Shown: positions 33,951 to 43,103, counted from the first letter of the stretch. The stretch: DNA of 64,000 nucleotides from Pollutimonas sp963706785 (GCA_963706785.1 CAVPNJ010000004.1:124001-188000), one strand, 5' to 3'. Numbers and translations are program-made. The notes: generated by a model not told the origin, from the letters alone.

Positions 33951-35342
33951 ATGAGTCGTCAACCCCAGTTGCTCTCTACCCCTTCCAAAAAAACCGAACA
34001 GCGCAAAGCGGCGCAAGCTCGGCGCAAGCAGCTTCGCGGCAATAGCACACCCGCGTTGCCTTGCGACACACTACAGGTGGATGCGCTGACAATCCCTATT
34101 GACGCGCCACCAAGCGAAGTCTTTACGGAAAACGAAGATCAAACGGTCGATGCAACACTGCGACTGCCGCCATACGAAACGGTCGCGCTAGTCCTTCAAG
34201 GGGGCGGCGCATTGGGCGCTTACCAGGCAGGTGTTTATCAAGGCCTGCACGAAGCGGGCATCGAGCCGACCTGGCTGGCGGGCATCTCTATCGGCGCCCT
34301 TAATACAGCGATCATTGCCGGCAATCCGCCCGCGACACGCATTGCTCGTCTTACCGACTTTTGGGAGACCATTTGCCAACCCAACTTCGGGGTGGCGCTT
34401 CCTCCGTTCGTCGAACAATCGCTCTTCAACATTAACGACACCGTAAGACAGTCGATGAGTGCTTGGCATGCAGCCAGCGCAATATTGAACGGACAAAAAG
34501 GTTTCTTTGCGCCGCGCTTTCCACCGCCACCCCAAATACTGCCGGGCAACTCCAATACCGCAAGCTATTACGACACCACCATGCTCAAAGACACGTTAGA
34601 GCGCCTATGCGACTTCGAGCGTATCAATTCGGGTGCACACCATGTGTCAGTCGGTGCGGTCAATGTACGCACGGGTAATTTCGTTTATTTTGACAACCAC
34701 AAAGTAAAACTGCGCGCCGAGCACTTCATGGCTTCCGGCGCCCTGCCGCCCGCATTCGCCCCAGTGGAAATCGACGGTGAACATTATTGGGATGGAGGCT
34801 TGGTCTCTAACACGCCGCTTGCGCATGTCCTTGAATCCCGGCCTATGCGCGATACCTTGGCTTTTCAGGTGGACCTTTGGAGTGCGCGTGGCGTTGTGCC
34901 ATCGAACATGAGCGAAGTGTCCGACCGGATCAAGGATATCCAGTACTCAAGTCGAACCCGGCTAATTACCGATCAACTCCGCTTCGCTCAAAATATGCGG
35001 CATATGCTACGCCGCATATTGGAAGACATTCCGCCCGAACTGCTGGTCGAGGATCAGTTTTATCGTCTCGTTCAGGACTTGTCTTGCGGCAAACGTTATA
35101 ACGTCATCCACCTGATCTACCGCAATAAACCTTACGAACAACATTACAAGGACTACCAGTTCGGATTAGCTGCCATGCGTGAGCATTGGCAAGGTGGACT
35201 GGAGGACATTCGTGAAACGCTCAAAGACCCTGATAGGCTGGCCATGCCAGACAATATCTCAGGTTTCGTGACGCACGATGTTCATGGAGAAGAAATTGAA
35301 CGAAGGATGAAGGGATATTCCGCCCCCATCCTGAACCGTTAA
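33951..35342 (+). CDS. Patatin-like phospholipase with C-terminal DUF3734
   Basis: 463 residues. A polar N-terminus of about 70 residues precedes the patatin domain: oxyanion loop LQGGGALGAYQAG (82-94), nucleophile elbow GISIG (Ser113) and the catalytic Asp in YWDGGLVSN. The last 150 residues match DUF3734, often joined to bacterial patatins in organisms that make polyhydroxybutyrate. Likely a cytoplasmic acyl hydrolase. Its stop codon is two bases from that of the convergent transporter gene. Confidence 0.9.
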   Translation: MSRQPQLLSTPSKKTEQRKAAQARRKQLRGNSTPALPCDTLQVDALTIPIDAPPSEVFTENEDQTVDATLRLPPYETVALVLQGGGALGAYQAGVYQGLHEAGIEPTWLAGISIGALNTAIIAGNPPATRIARLTDFWETICQPNFGVALPPFVEQSLFNINDTVRQSMSAWHAASAILNGQKGFFAPRFPPPPQILPGNSNTASYYDTTMLKDTLERLCDFERINSGAHHVSVGAVNVRTGNFVYFDNHKVKLRAEHFMASGALPPAFAPVEIDGEHYWDGGLVSNTPLAHVLESRPMRDTLAFQVDLWSARGVVPSNMSEVSDRIKDIQYSSRTRLITDQLRFAQNMRHMLRRILEDIPPELLVEDQFYRLVQDLSCGKRYNVIHLIYRNKPYEQHYKDYQFGLAAMREHWQGGLEDIRETLKDPDRLAMPDNISGFVTHDVHGEEIERRMKGYSAPILNR

Positions 35343-35344
35343 AA

Positions 35345-36277
35345 CTAAGCCTTGCGCCGTCCCAAGACCACGGCGCCGGCCAACACAAATGCCGTTCCCG
35401 CCAACTGCAAAAGTGTAATGGGCTCGTCCAGTATCCAACCAGCAAGAAATAAGACCGACACAGGCCCTAATAAACCCAACTGCGAAGTCATTGGAGCCCC
35501 GATCCGGGCCACCGACCACATGATCATGAAAGTGGGCGCCACGGTATGTACAACGGCATGCAACAGCGAAAGCTCATATACAGCTAAGGGCTGAACCAAT
35601 CCCTGCCACGAATGCACGCCTAAGAAATGGATCATGCTGATTACAGCCGAGACCGACATGGCATAGGCCACAAGACGCGTGGCGCCCACATGCTTGATCA
35701 ATTCACCCGAACTAATAATATAGAGCGCATAAGTAAGGGCAGATGCGAGCACGAACATCGAGCCCAACATGACGTTGTTGCCGGACAGTGACAAATCTTG
35801 CACGAAAACCAGCACCACGCCCAAATAAGCCATGCCCAGGGCCAACCACTGTTTACCTGCAATAGGACGCTTCAGATATAGGGCGGTGATCAGGAGCACA
35901 AAAGTGGGAGACAAGAACAAAATCAGGCGTTCTAGCCCCGCAGTGATGTACTGCAATCCCAGGAAGTCCAAATAACTGGACAGGTAATAGCCTATAAATC
36001 CCAAAAATACGATCTGCAGACTTTCCCGCAACGTAAGCTGCGGCAGCTTTCCTAGACGCGCCTTGCGCGCCTGCATGATTCCTACCGCCACAAAAAACGG
36101 CAATGAAAGCATCATGCGAAACCCAATCACCGTCAGTGCGTCGACCCCGTAACGATAGGTCAGCTTGACCACAATCGCTTTTGCCGAAAAAAGCACTGCC
36201 CCTAGCCCTGCCAATAAGAACCCCATCCAAAAATCTCTGGATTTGACTGATTCAGGACTAATAGGGAGGGAACTCAT
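35345..36277 (-). CDS. EamA-family (DMT) permease
   Basis: 310 residues with ten hydrophobic segments in two EamA repeats (first LAGLGAVLFSAKAIVVKL; second MLGSMFVLASALTYALYIIS). EamA members export metabolites or amino acids; the substrate is not predictable. Convergent with the patatin-like gene. Confidence 0.88.
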   Translation of the reverse strand: MSSLPISPESVKSRDFWMGFLLAGLGAVLFSAKAIVVKLTYRYGVDALTVIGFRMMLSLPFFVAVGIMQARKARLGKLPQLTLRESLQIVFLGFIGYYLSSYLDFLGLQYITAGLERLILFLSPTFVLLITALYLKRPIAGKQWLALGMAYLGVVLVFVQDLSLSGNNVMLGSMFVLASALTYALYIISSGELIKHVGATRLVAYAMSVSAVISMIHFLGVHSWQGLVQPLAVYELSLLHAVVHTVAPTFMIMWSVARIGAPMTSQLGLLGPVSVLFLAGWILDEPITLLQLAGTAFVLAGAVVLGRRKA

Positions 36278-36450
36278 AAGATCACTAAAGGGATGAACTA
36301 AACGAAAGAGCCAAGGGTGCCATTTTGCCTGACTTTAGGAAAAATATATTTCAAGTGACTTAGGCATGGTGCTTGCTGCATGGATCACAGAACGACCCGG
36401 AAGTATTTCACCGGTACGCCGATCAACGCATTTATCAGGAAAGGATACCT

Positions 36451-36999
36451 ATGAGCTCAAACACAACGCCTCCCTCCAGCGACGCACACGGACCTATCGA
36501 CATCGCCGCGATCCGCGCTGCCGCCAGGGATCTGGAGAAAGGCGCCGTATCGTCCGGCTATCAAGGTAATCGGGACGAGATCATTGAAATGCTTAATGCC
36601 GCGCTTGCCACGGAACTGGTCTGCGCCCTTCGGTACAAACGTCATTATTACACTGCGACCGGACTGGTTAACGAACCGATCAAGGCTGAATTTCTGGAGC
36701 ATGCCCAGGACGAAGAGGAACACGCGGGCCGAATTGCGGAACGTATCGTTCAATTGAACGGCGAACCCGACTTCAATCCTTCCACTCTTGTACAACGTAG
36801 TCATGCCGAGTATGACGAATGCGGCGACATCAAGGGCATGATAAAGGCCAACCTGATCGCCGAGCGTGTCGCCATCGAATCGTATCGCCAAATGATTGAA
36901 CGGATCGGCGACACGGATCCCACCACCAAGCACATGCTTATCGACATTATGTCCGTAGAAGAAGAGCATGCCGATGACATGAGAGACTTGCTGGATTAA
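36451..36999 (+). CDS. Ferritin-like/bacterioferritin-type protein
   Basis: 182 residues from the ATG at 36451, preceded by AGGAAAGG. Four-helix ferritin-like fold with di-iron ligand glutamates and histidines in ALATELVCALRYKRH, QDEEEHAGRI, AERVAIESYRQMI and SVEEEHADDM. No bacterioferritin haem methionine is clearly placed. Probably an iron-binding or Dps-like protective protein in the cytoplasm. It is the last gene before the tRNA-Asn integration site. Confidence 0.85.
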   Translation: MSSNTTPPSSDAHGPIDIAAIRAAARDLEKGAVSSGYQGNRDEIIEMLNAALATELVCALRYKRHYYTATGLVNEPIKAEFLEHAQDEEEHAGRIAERIVQLNGEPDFNPSTLVQRSHAEYDECGDIKGMIKANLIAERVAIESYRQMIERIGDTDPTTKHMLIDIMSVEEEHADDMRDLLD

Positions 37000-37054
37000 A
37001 GCGTCACAAATGGTCCTTTGACCGATGGCAGTAATGCGGTTCTACCCTACCGAC

Positions 37055-37084
37055 TTGCAATGGTGGAAACATACATGCTATATT
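37055..37084 (+). promoter_or_regulatory. Promoter of tRNA-Asn
   Basis: TTGCAA (37055-37060) and TATATT (37079-37084) separated by 18 bases, 14 bases upstream of the mature tRNA 5' end. Confidence 0.6.
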
Positions 37085-37098
37085 CTTGTTTCTCCAAT

Positions 37099-37174
37099 TC
37101 CCCGATAGCTCAGTCGGTAGAGCGACGGACTGTTAATCCGCAGGTCACTGGTTCGAACCCAGTTCGGGGAGCCA
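37099..37174 (+). tRNA. tRNA-Asn (GTT)
   Basis: 76 nucleotides with encoded CCA. Acceptor arms TCCCCGA/TCGGGGA pair; anticodon loop CTGTTAA gives GTT, decoding Asn; the T-loop GGTTCGAACCC is canonical. Its 3' half is the attachment site for two integrated elements. Confidence 0.97.
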
Positions 37175-37181
37175 AGAATAC
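37130..37181 (+). repeat. attL: 3' end of tRNA-Asn, direct repeat of 43050-43101
   Basis: Bases 37130-37172 are identical to 43050-43092 (43 of 43). After one mismatch (C/T) the match continues for eight bases (AAGAATAC). The first 45 bases are within the functional tRNA, the usual attL position for tyrosine-recombinase islands. Confidence 0.93.
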
Positions 37182-37186
37182 TGAAG

Positions 37187-37219
37187 AAAATAGCCAATTA
37201 AATCAATTGGCTATTTTAG
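37187..37219 (+). terminator. Terminator after tRNA-Asn
   Basis: AAAATAGCCAATT pairs with AATTGGCTATTTT around a five-base loop, directly after the tRNA. Each of the other two att copies is followed by an unrelated hairpin. Confidence 0.75.
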
Positions 37220-37330
37220 CTTATCTTTTGTGTTTTTAGCTACGACACAGATAGGTATTTCGTGCAAATTCCGTGCACGAAAATAGGAACCGGACGTTTC
37301 TTCAACGTCGTGCTTTAGGGGTTCCAGCAC

Positions 37331-37714
37331 ATGTATATTCGAAAACAAGCAAATGGTACTTATCGAGTCTGGGTACGTCGTGGTGGGCGCAGCACTAGCT
37401 CCCCGTTTGACCGTAAAGCCGATGCAGAAGCCTTCGGTCGTAAGATAAAGACGGCTATTGAAGCGGGTGCTTCTGTGGAGTATCAAAAAATTCGCTCCAG
37501 CACGCTTGCTGACTTGCTTCGTCTTTACGAAGCAAACGTCATACCCGAGCGTCGCAGCCCTACTCAAGAAAAACAACGTATCAAACACTGGTTGGCTACA
37601 CCGTTAGCCAAGAGGCCACTGGACTCATTAGCTGCCGTCGATTTTGCACGCTACCGCGATGCTCGTAAGAGAGCCGGACGTGCAGATAATACTGAATCGG
37701 CCAGACTCTTATAG
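37331..37714 (+). pseudogene. Tyrosine recombinase (island integrase), truncated by IS
   Basis: The first 120 codons encode an integrase N-terminus: an AP2/Arm-type DNA-binding segment (MYIRKQANGTYRVWVRRGG, SSPFDRKADAEAFGRK) and the start of the core-binding SAM-like domain (TLADLLRLYEANVIPERR, ...DFARYRDARKRAGRADNT). The reading enters the IS end at about 37691 and stops within it. The catalytic C-terminal domain is absent, and I do not find it beyond the IS, so part of the gene has been deleted. The position just downstream of tRNA-Asn is that of the island integrase. Confidence 0.88.
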
Positions 37715-38588
37715 ACAGTTCATTGCCTCAGAAAAGTATTGCCGTTCGTAGTTTACCGGCGAAAGATTCGCGGCCTGACCATGCCGATGAATCGGGTTGT
37801 AGAACAGTTCGATGTAGTCAAAGATATCCTGGCGTGCCATCTCCCTGGTTTTGTAGATTTTCCGTTTGATGCGTTCGCGCTTGAGCAGCTGGAAAAAGCT
37901 TTCTGCAACGGCATTGTCGTGACAGTTACCTCGACGGCTCATGCTCGGTTGTAGATTATGGCTAGCCAGAAACGCTGCCCATTCATAGCTCGTAAATTGG
38001 CTGCCCTGGTCGGAATGCACCATGACATTTTGCTTTGGCTTGCGCCGCCATACCGCGGCCAGCAAGGCCTGCAAAACCAAGTCTTTGCTCATGCGCGAAT
38101 CCATCGACCAGCCCACGACCTGGCGAGAGAACAAGTCAACAACGACCGCCAAATACAACCAGCCTTCGTACGTGCGGATGTACGTGATGTCCGTCACCCA
38201 AGCGATGTTAGGTGTCGGCGACGTCGAATTGCGGATCCAGAATATTGGCCACCACGTTATGCGGAGCGCCACCATACAAACCCGGTCGGCGACGATAGCC
38301 CACCTGAGCACGCCAGCCGCGGCTTCGCATCAAGCGGGCGATGCGATGGCGGCTACAGTACTCGCCCAAGGCGCGTAAATCGTGGTGGACCTTGCGGTAC
38401 CCATACACACGTCCGCTCTCCAGCCAAGACGGCTTGACCAACGCCAACAGCCGCTGGTCTTCATGATGGCGTTGACTATGGGGATTGCGCCGCCAGGCGT
38501 AGTAACCGCTAGCGTGAACGTCGAGAACCTCGCAGAGCCTGCGCACAGAATATTGAGTCGAATACTGCTGGATAAACGCGTACTTCAG
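37709..38588 (-). pseudogene. IS3-family transposase orfB, frameshifted
   Basis: The integrase-type DDE core is present: VTDITY, HSDQGSQF and NAVAESFF carry the D, D and E. The N-terminal part (LKYAFIQQY start near 38588, then VRRLCEVLDVHASGYYAW) lies in another frame. The frames join near 38215, where one extra base (GCCGACACC against an expected GCCGCACC) breaks the protein between QFDVA and PNIAWVTD. Transposase is therefore probably not made. Confidence 0.87.
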
Positions 38589-38863
38589 CCGGACTCCTTG
38601 GCAAAGTACGCGGCGGCCTTTTTAAGATGTCTCGCTCTTCTGTAAGTCGTTTGACCTCGCTACGTAGGCGCCGCAGCTCGACTGGCCTCGTTACTGTCTT
38701 GCTCGCGTTGCTGCGCAGACGTGCCGTGCTGTTTAACCCATACGTATAAGCTGTGGGTCGATACGCCCAGACGTTGGGCCACTTCGGCCACCGGACGCTG
38801 ATGCTGGGTGATTTGCTTCACCGCTTCGAGTTTGAATTCTTCCGTAAATCGGGCCGTGCTCAT
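38585..38863 (-). pseudogene. IS3-family orfA, frameshifted
   Basis: Starts MSTARFTEEFKLEAVKQI with a helix-turn-helix (VAEVAQRLGVSTHSLYVWVKQ). An extra base near 38697 shifts the frame after DSNEAS; the leucine-zipper part (ELRRLRSEVKRLTEERDIL) continues in another frame. The A-run near the end, where IS3 elements slip to make OrfAB, has five A instead of the usual six. Confidence 0.82.
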
Positions 38864-38997
38864 AATCATCTCCTCAGTGAGTATTATGAGGCTAAAAAGT
38901 GTCTAGCAAACCCTGGCCGATTCAGTTCATATGTGTTCATTGGACAGTTACGCCGCACGGGAATTCACTATTGGTGCGATTGAGGAAACCACACAAT

Positions 38998-39318
38998 CTA
39001 CATTCGATACAGCTGAATTTCGCTGTGTGTTGCGTTCAAAACTGTAGTACTCAGAAGATACTGGTTACTGCCATCCCACCCAGGCAGCTCACTGAGTATT
39101 TCAAGATCAGCGACAGACAAATGACGGAGAAAAAATTTGGCAGGCATCCATGCCGTCTTTTCATTTTCAATATCATTTATGAATACTTCCTTTCGCTCCC
39201 TATCAAAGCAAGCCAACTTCCCACCAATACGAACCTGGGCATTACCCCGGACCTTACTAAAGATCCTCTCACAAAAAGTCAAGCTCTCTGTATCAGCTAA
39301 CTCATATGGTTGACTCAT
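38998..39318 (-). CDS. Hypothetical protein, island 1
   Basis: 106 residues from the ATG at 39318, preceded by AAAGGAC. Begins MSQPYELADTESLTFCERIF. No signal peptide or membrane segment; mixed composition with two cysteines. I do not recognise it. First gene after the IS and divergent from the AlpA-like gene; it could be a small cytoplasmic or regulatory component of the island. Confidence 0.55.
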   Translation of the reverse strand: MSQPYELADTESLTFCERIFSKVRGNAQVRIGGKLACFDRERKEVFINDIENEKTAWMPAKFFLRHLSVADLEILSELPGWDGSNQYLLSTTVLNATHSEIQLYRM

Positions 39319-39489
39319 TTTTTGTCCTTTCCGTATCGACGACGACATAAGTTTTGACTTGCCCACTTTAAATTACATTCCTCCAAAGCCCGTGCCTGTT
39401 TCTGACTCCTGCACTTTTCACAAAACAGCATTTTCAAATCACATAGCGGCTTAACGTTCCAAGCAGTTCCATTCACTAAGGACTGCTAT

Positions 39490-39684
39490 ATGAATCAAAC
39501 GAAACTAATTCGCGGCTGGCTGAACATCAGCTCAGTAACAGGCCTATCTCGCTATAAGCTGAAAGAGCTGATTGCGAACGGTAAATTCCCTCCTCCCCAA
39601 CATCTAGGCTATAGAACAATTGTGTGGCACCTCCACTCAAATAACGGCATGGGTCGAAAGCCTGCAGCGGGGAGAGAGCAATGA
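39490..39684 (+). CDS. AlpA-like/excisionase-type DNA-binding protein
   Basis: 64 residues. WLNISSVTGLSRYKLKELIANGKFPPPQHLGYRTIVWH matches the AlpA pattern (helix-turn-helix, short FP-P-LG wing, conserved W). AlpA-like proteins regulate integrase genes or act as recombination directionality factors on islands. Its stop overlaps the start of the next gene (ATGA), implying joint expression. Confidence 0.75.
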   Translation: MNQTKLIRGWLNISSVTGLSRYKLKELIANGKFPPPQHLGYRTIVWHLHSNNGMGRKPAAGREQ

Positions 39685-40157
39685 GTAATGCGGACGACCT
39701 AAAGTTTTTGGCCGTGCTAGCGGCGCTCACTATGCTTGTCGCTTTTGTTTTCTTGCCGCTCTTGCGTCCTATTTTGGGCTGGGTGTTGCGCATAGCCTTT
39801 GCTTACGCAGCCAAATGGCTCGTCTGGCTCCTTCGAACTGGGCTGAGGTTGACAAGGACAGCCATCAAACACTTACTACTACCCTATTCACATTTTTATC
39901 CCAGTATCGCACCTGAAGAAACGGGAAGCGTACGTAAGCGCGTAAGAAGTTTTCATTTTGGTGGACGAGGCGACAACTGGGCAGTGTTGGCTGTACTTAC
40001 CGTACTGATTATGCAGTGGACACCTATTCGGTCGCATATTTATTTACATGACTCGGTCCAGTCGGAAACTAGCCTGATAATAATGGCCGCTGCCGAATGG
40101 ATCATCATCTTCGCAGCGCTTTCATGGCTTCTGTATTGGTGCATTTCGATACCCTAG
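39681..40157 (+). CDS. Unknown membrane protein, island 1
   Basis: 158 residues, translationally coupled to the AlpA-like gene. Hydrophobic segments: FLAVLAALTMLVAFVFLPLL, ILGWVLRIAFAYAAKWLVWL, NWAVLAVLTVLIMQW and WIIIFAALSWLLYWCI, with a basic amphipathic linker between the second and third. No family recognised. About 175 bases without a gene follow before the lipoprotein gene. Confidence 0.6.
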   Translation: MSNADDLKFLAVLAALTMLVAFVFLPLLRPILGWVLRIAFAYAAKWLVWLLRTGLRLTRTAIKHLLLPYSHFYPSIAPEETGSVRKRVRSFHFGGRGDNWAVLAVLTVLIMQWTPIRSHIYLHDSVQSETSLIIMAAAEWIIIFAALSWLLYWCISIP

Positions 40158-40332
40158 TAGCGTTGCTTGCATTCCTCTTCGCACGCATTGCAGCGTGCCC
40201 GTCTACAGGCAATACGTTATACTTATTCAATACAAAAAATTACTCATGTAACGTACCAATACATCATCTTCTGGATGCCATTCTATACCTTCGTTACACC
40301 CTGCGGCCTCTGCTCGACTTCACAAAAATACT

Positions 40333-41493
40333 ATGTCTCGTTCCCTCATTACTATAGCCAGCCTTATGCTAGTCGCTGGATGCGCACCCATGTCCTCTTC
40401 GGGCTTAGCATCCGGCACCATTATTGATTACGCACTAGTCAATAATCTGATCGACCGTGCAATTCAGATGGACAACACGCCGGTAGCCTCTCATCCGAAC
40501 GTTGCATTAATCGACAATCGGATATGGGTCGCCAATATTCCCAAGAACCGTCTGCAGACTAACGCGAACTTTACAGGTCTGATGCAGGCCATTGAGGCTA
40601 AGTGCACCGCGATACAAGGCAAAACGGTCAAGTCCCAGTCAACCATTTTTATCAAGTTTGACACCGACCCTGCAATCACAGATGTTCCTCGTTTTTCGCA
40701 ATATATACAGTCACATGGAGTGGCTAGCAATGCGTCCAAGCCACTGGCACTTGCATTGATTCACCAACCGCAAAGCGCATTTCTTGGCGATGGGGCGATC
40801 AGTGCAAGCTTGAGTTCATATACCGGCGAGAACATGACGCAGATATATCGAGGAGCTGATCCCGTTTACTGTTTGGCTAAAACCGATGAGTACGCCCGTT
40901 CCGTTATCTTTTCGGCAGGGCTGAGCACGTCAAACAGCAAGAGTGTTTTCTACGTTGCTTCATTTGACGGTATGAAAGGCCCAAATGTTAATGCGTATTT
41001 GCAGCACCTGATGGCGCGTAATTTCATTGCTGAGTCCAAGGACGATGTTGAAGCCCGGATCGTTAGAAAAAATACACGTAAGGTCAAGGGATACTATACG
41101 AACAAAGGAAATGGCCCAATCACGTGGGCCAGTTTGCTACCGAGCCCTGGCACAAGTGCGCTTGCTTTGAACGTAGGGTTTAAAAATACGGATGCACAAC
41201 CTATCAGGTATCAGATCGGCTCCGTAACGTCGCTAACATTAAATGGCAAAACCTACGGGCTGTCATATGGCAAGCAATATGAGAAGTATAGTATTTCAGG
41301 ATCATGTGCCGAACGGAACAACGATAACAACGTTCTAATTATTAACCCAGGCACAGAATGCACTACGCGCATAGATCTGGTGGAGGTGCCAGGTATTGAT
41401 CCCAGCGCCCTACCTAATGCCCCAGTCTCGATGACCATAATGGGTAGGGGCTTACAACTCGAGCCAGGGTTGGCCAAAAAAACGGGCTCCTGA
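40333..41493 (+). CDS. Unknown lipoprotein, island 1
   Basis: 386 residues. Lipoprotein signal (SLITIASLMLVAGC, Cys17), then a mostly soluble domain with the cysteines of EAKC and VYCL and, late, SGSC and GTEC. The middle (IFIKFDTDP, VFYVASFDG) has no motif that I know. Probably outer-membrane anchored. Followed at once by a strong terminator. Confidence 0.65.
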   Translation: MSRSLITIASLMLVAGCAPMSSSGLASGTIIDYALVNNLIDRAIQMDNTPVASHPNVALIDNRIWVANIPKNRLQTNANFTGLMQAIEAKCTAIQGKTVKSQSTIFIKFDTDPAITDVPRFSQYIQSHGVASNASKPLALALIHQPQSAFLGDGAISASLSSYTGENMTQIYRGADPVYCLAKTDEYARSVIFSAGLSTSNSKSVFYVASFDGMKGPNVNAYLQHLMARNFIAESKDDVEARIVRKNTRKVKGYYTNKGNGPITWASLLPSPGTSALALNVGFKNTDAQPIRYQIGSVTSLTLNGKTYGLSYGKQYEKYSISGSCAERNNDNNVLIINPGTECTTRIDLVEVPGIDPSALPNAPVSMTIMGRGLQLEPGLAKKTGS

Positions 41494-41520
41494 GAGTCTA
41501 TATAAGAACTTTTTCCAGAT

Positions 41521-41548
41521 AAAACCCCGCTCAGCACGGGGTTTTTTT
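41521..41548 (+). terminator. Rho-independent terminator
   Basis: AAACCCCG pairs with CGGGGTTT around a seven-base loop, followed by a seven-T run. Flanking A and T runs could make it work in both directions, but the next minus-strand gene ends 155 bases away. Confidence 0.85.
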
Positions 41549-41702
41549 GCTAGCCAGCTTCAACTATTTAGTCCTTAACGATAAATATTACTTTCCCGAA
41601 GGGATTCACAATCCGGCTCGAACGCAGTTCTAAGGTGAAAAATGCAGTTAACGGTTTATCTGAATACATTTCGCTGTAATCAGCGGAGCCTCAATGGCCT
41701 GG

Positions 41703-42326
41703 TTACGGTTTCTGCTTCTCGTTGCTTGAACGTTTTAACGGCAAGTCATACTTTTTTCGAAGCGATTCACAACTTGGATCGAACGCTGTGAGTCGATCTA
41801 AGCGCGGATCTGCGTGCTCAACAAAAGGCTTCGGACCAGACGCAGTAAGCACTCGCACAGGCTCTTCGATGTCTAGGCAATTGAACTTGACCATTTCCTT
41901 CAAGTGCTGCGCGGGCATTTGAATAACTTCCAGATGGCTATTGTCTTTACGAATTAGCATCTCAGGCAACCCCGGTCTCGTACTATTTGTTGCTGCGCCT
42001 AGAGCAATGCTGGCCGCTACCTGAATAACACCACCAATAACACCGCCTCCCACAGACCCTATGCCTGTAGAAATTTGGGCGGCACCTGACGCTAGCTGAT
42101 CTACACCTGAAACATCAACTACGCCGGTATCATACGAATCACGTGCGATATCAGCAAGGGAATGCTTGACCCCTTCTTTATCGTAGTATCTGATATCTTC
42201 GATAACGCCGCGATAAAGCACAGGATGATTTCCGGCGTACTCTTTACCATTTTTATAGTTAGGTTCTGTGGATGCACACCCTGCAAGCCCGCCAGCAACC
42301 AACAATGCAATTAGCGACTTTTTCAT
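41703..42326 (-). CDS. Unknown glycine-rich lipoprotein, island 1
   Basis: 207 residues from the ATG at 42326. Lipobox in LIALLVAGGLAGCAS. A central Gly/Ala/Ile-rich stretch (TGIGSVGGGVIGGVIQVAAS) looks like a glycine-zipper membrane-inserting segment. The C-terminal part is charged. No family recognised. It follows, 66 bases downstream, another lipoprotein gene on the same strand. Confidence 0.65.
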   Translation of the reverse strand: MKKSLIALLVAGGLAGCASTEPNYKNGKEYAGNHPVLYRGVIEDIRYYDKEGVKHSLADIARDSYDTGVVDVSGVDQLASGAAQISTGIGSVGGGVIGGVIQVAASIALGAATNSTRPGLPEMLIRKDNSHLEVIQMPAQHLKEMVKFNCLDIEEPVRVLTASGPKPFVEHADPRLDRLTAFDPSCESLRKKYDLPLKRSSNEKQKP

Positions 42327-42392
42327 TAGTTCTTTATCTTTCTTTAACAAAAGCGCGTGGCGCCACTCATATAACAGTCAGTCGCCGTTTGG

Positions 42393-42821
42393 TTACGATT
42401 GTGGCAGGCTGATTGGGTATTTCATGTAGTGGCACATCCGCATCACTGCTTTGCCGAGCTTGATGTTTTTGGCCTCGACTGTTCCACCGGCACTTGTCAA
42501 AATCCCATACAAGCCCGTGTAAGGAGCCATTTTTCCCTTAGACTCCTCGCCGCGCGCTTGCCCGCAGAATCCAACTAACTCTTGGCTGGTGTTATCGACC
42601 CAAATATCCGTTACTTCCACACTTTTGCTATCTTTGGCCAAGGCCTGTACCGCCAGCAAGATTGCTTTGCTTTCCGTCTCTGTTGACTGACGTTTTGGAG
42701 TTGCAGCAACTTCATCAAGCGTACCGTTAGGAAGCCGCTCTTTACCTGTGAGTTGTGAGGCACAGCCGACCAAACCAAGAGTTATAAATAACATTGAAAA
42801 AATTAGTTTTTTAGAAGCCAT
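42393..42821 (-). CDS. Unknown small lipoprotein, island 1
   Basis: 142 residues. Signal and lipobox MLFITLGLVGCAS, then a small soluble domain with two cysteines (VGFCGQ and MRMCHY). First gene of a two-lipoprotein minus-strand unit. Not recognised. The 228 bases between it and attR hold no gene that I can see. Confidence 0.6.
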   Translation of the reverse strand: MASKKLIFSMLFITLGLVGCASQLTGKERLPNGTLDEVAATPKRQSTETESKAILLAVQALAKDSKSVEVTDIWVDNTSQELVGFCGQARGEESKGKMAPYTGLYGILTSAGGTVEAKNIKLGKAVMRMCHYMKYPISLPQS

Positions 42822-43049
42822 CTGTTTCCCGTAAATATCTTTATAAATAGGCTGAACATAACGATACGCATTGTAATATATCCTCGCTCTTAGACACGAT
42901 TATGTGATTTGAATGTATCACCAATGCAGTTTCAACAGTGCAATACCGTGCACATCCAAAGGAACCGCTGGTGATTTGCCTGCGGCCTCAGCGTAGAAGA
43001 TGCATTACTTATCAAGTGGTTATGCTAAGCTGAAGGCGTCCGGTTTTAG

Positions 43050-43101
43050 CTGTTAATCCGCAGGTCACTGGTTCGAACCCAGTTCGGGGAGCTAAGAATA
43101 C
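43050..43101 (+). repeat. attR1: copy of the tRNA-Asn 3' end
   Basis: Identical to 37130-37172 over 43 bases, then T instead of C (so the copied CCA reads CTA) and eight further matching bases. No D-arm or 5' acceptor strand is present, so this is not a tRNA gene. Confidence 0.93.
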
Positions 43102-43103
43102 CG

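Larger units (their letters stand above)
37691..38926 (-). mobile_element. IS3-family insertion sequence (degenerate)
   Basis: About 1.23 kb with matching ends: ACTGAATCGGCCAG begins the left end, and its complement finishes the right end, with further weak similarity inward (TAGACA). Inside are orfA and orfB on the minus strand, both frameshifted. The true IS may start two bases in, at TG. I see no target-site duplication. Inserted in the island integrase. Confidence 0.87.
37130..43101. mobile_element. Integrated genomic island 1 at tRNA-Asn (about 5.9 kb)
   Basis: Bounded by the 43-base direct repeats of the tRNA-Asn 3' end. It begins with an integrase gene reading away from the tRNA, now truncated by an IS, and contains an AlpA-like regulator, a small unknown protein, an unknown membrane protein and three unknown lipoproteins. 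Genes are on both strands and more AT-rich than the flanks. With the integrase broken it should no longer excise on its own. Confidence 0.88.

Noticed and set aside
43050..43092. Possible second tRNA-Asn gene
   Set aside because: Only the 3' half is present; the 5' acceptor and D-arm are absent and CCA is changed, so it is an attR remnant.
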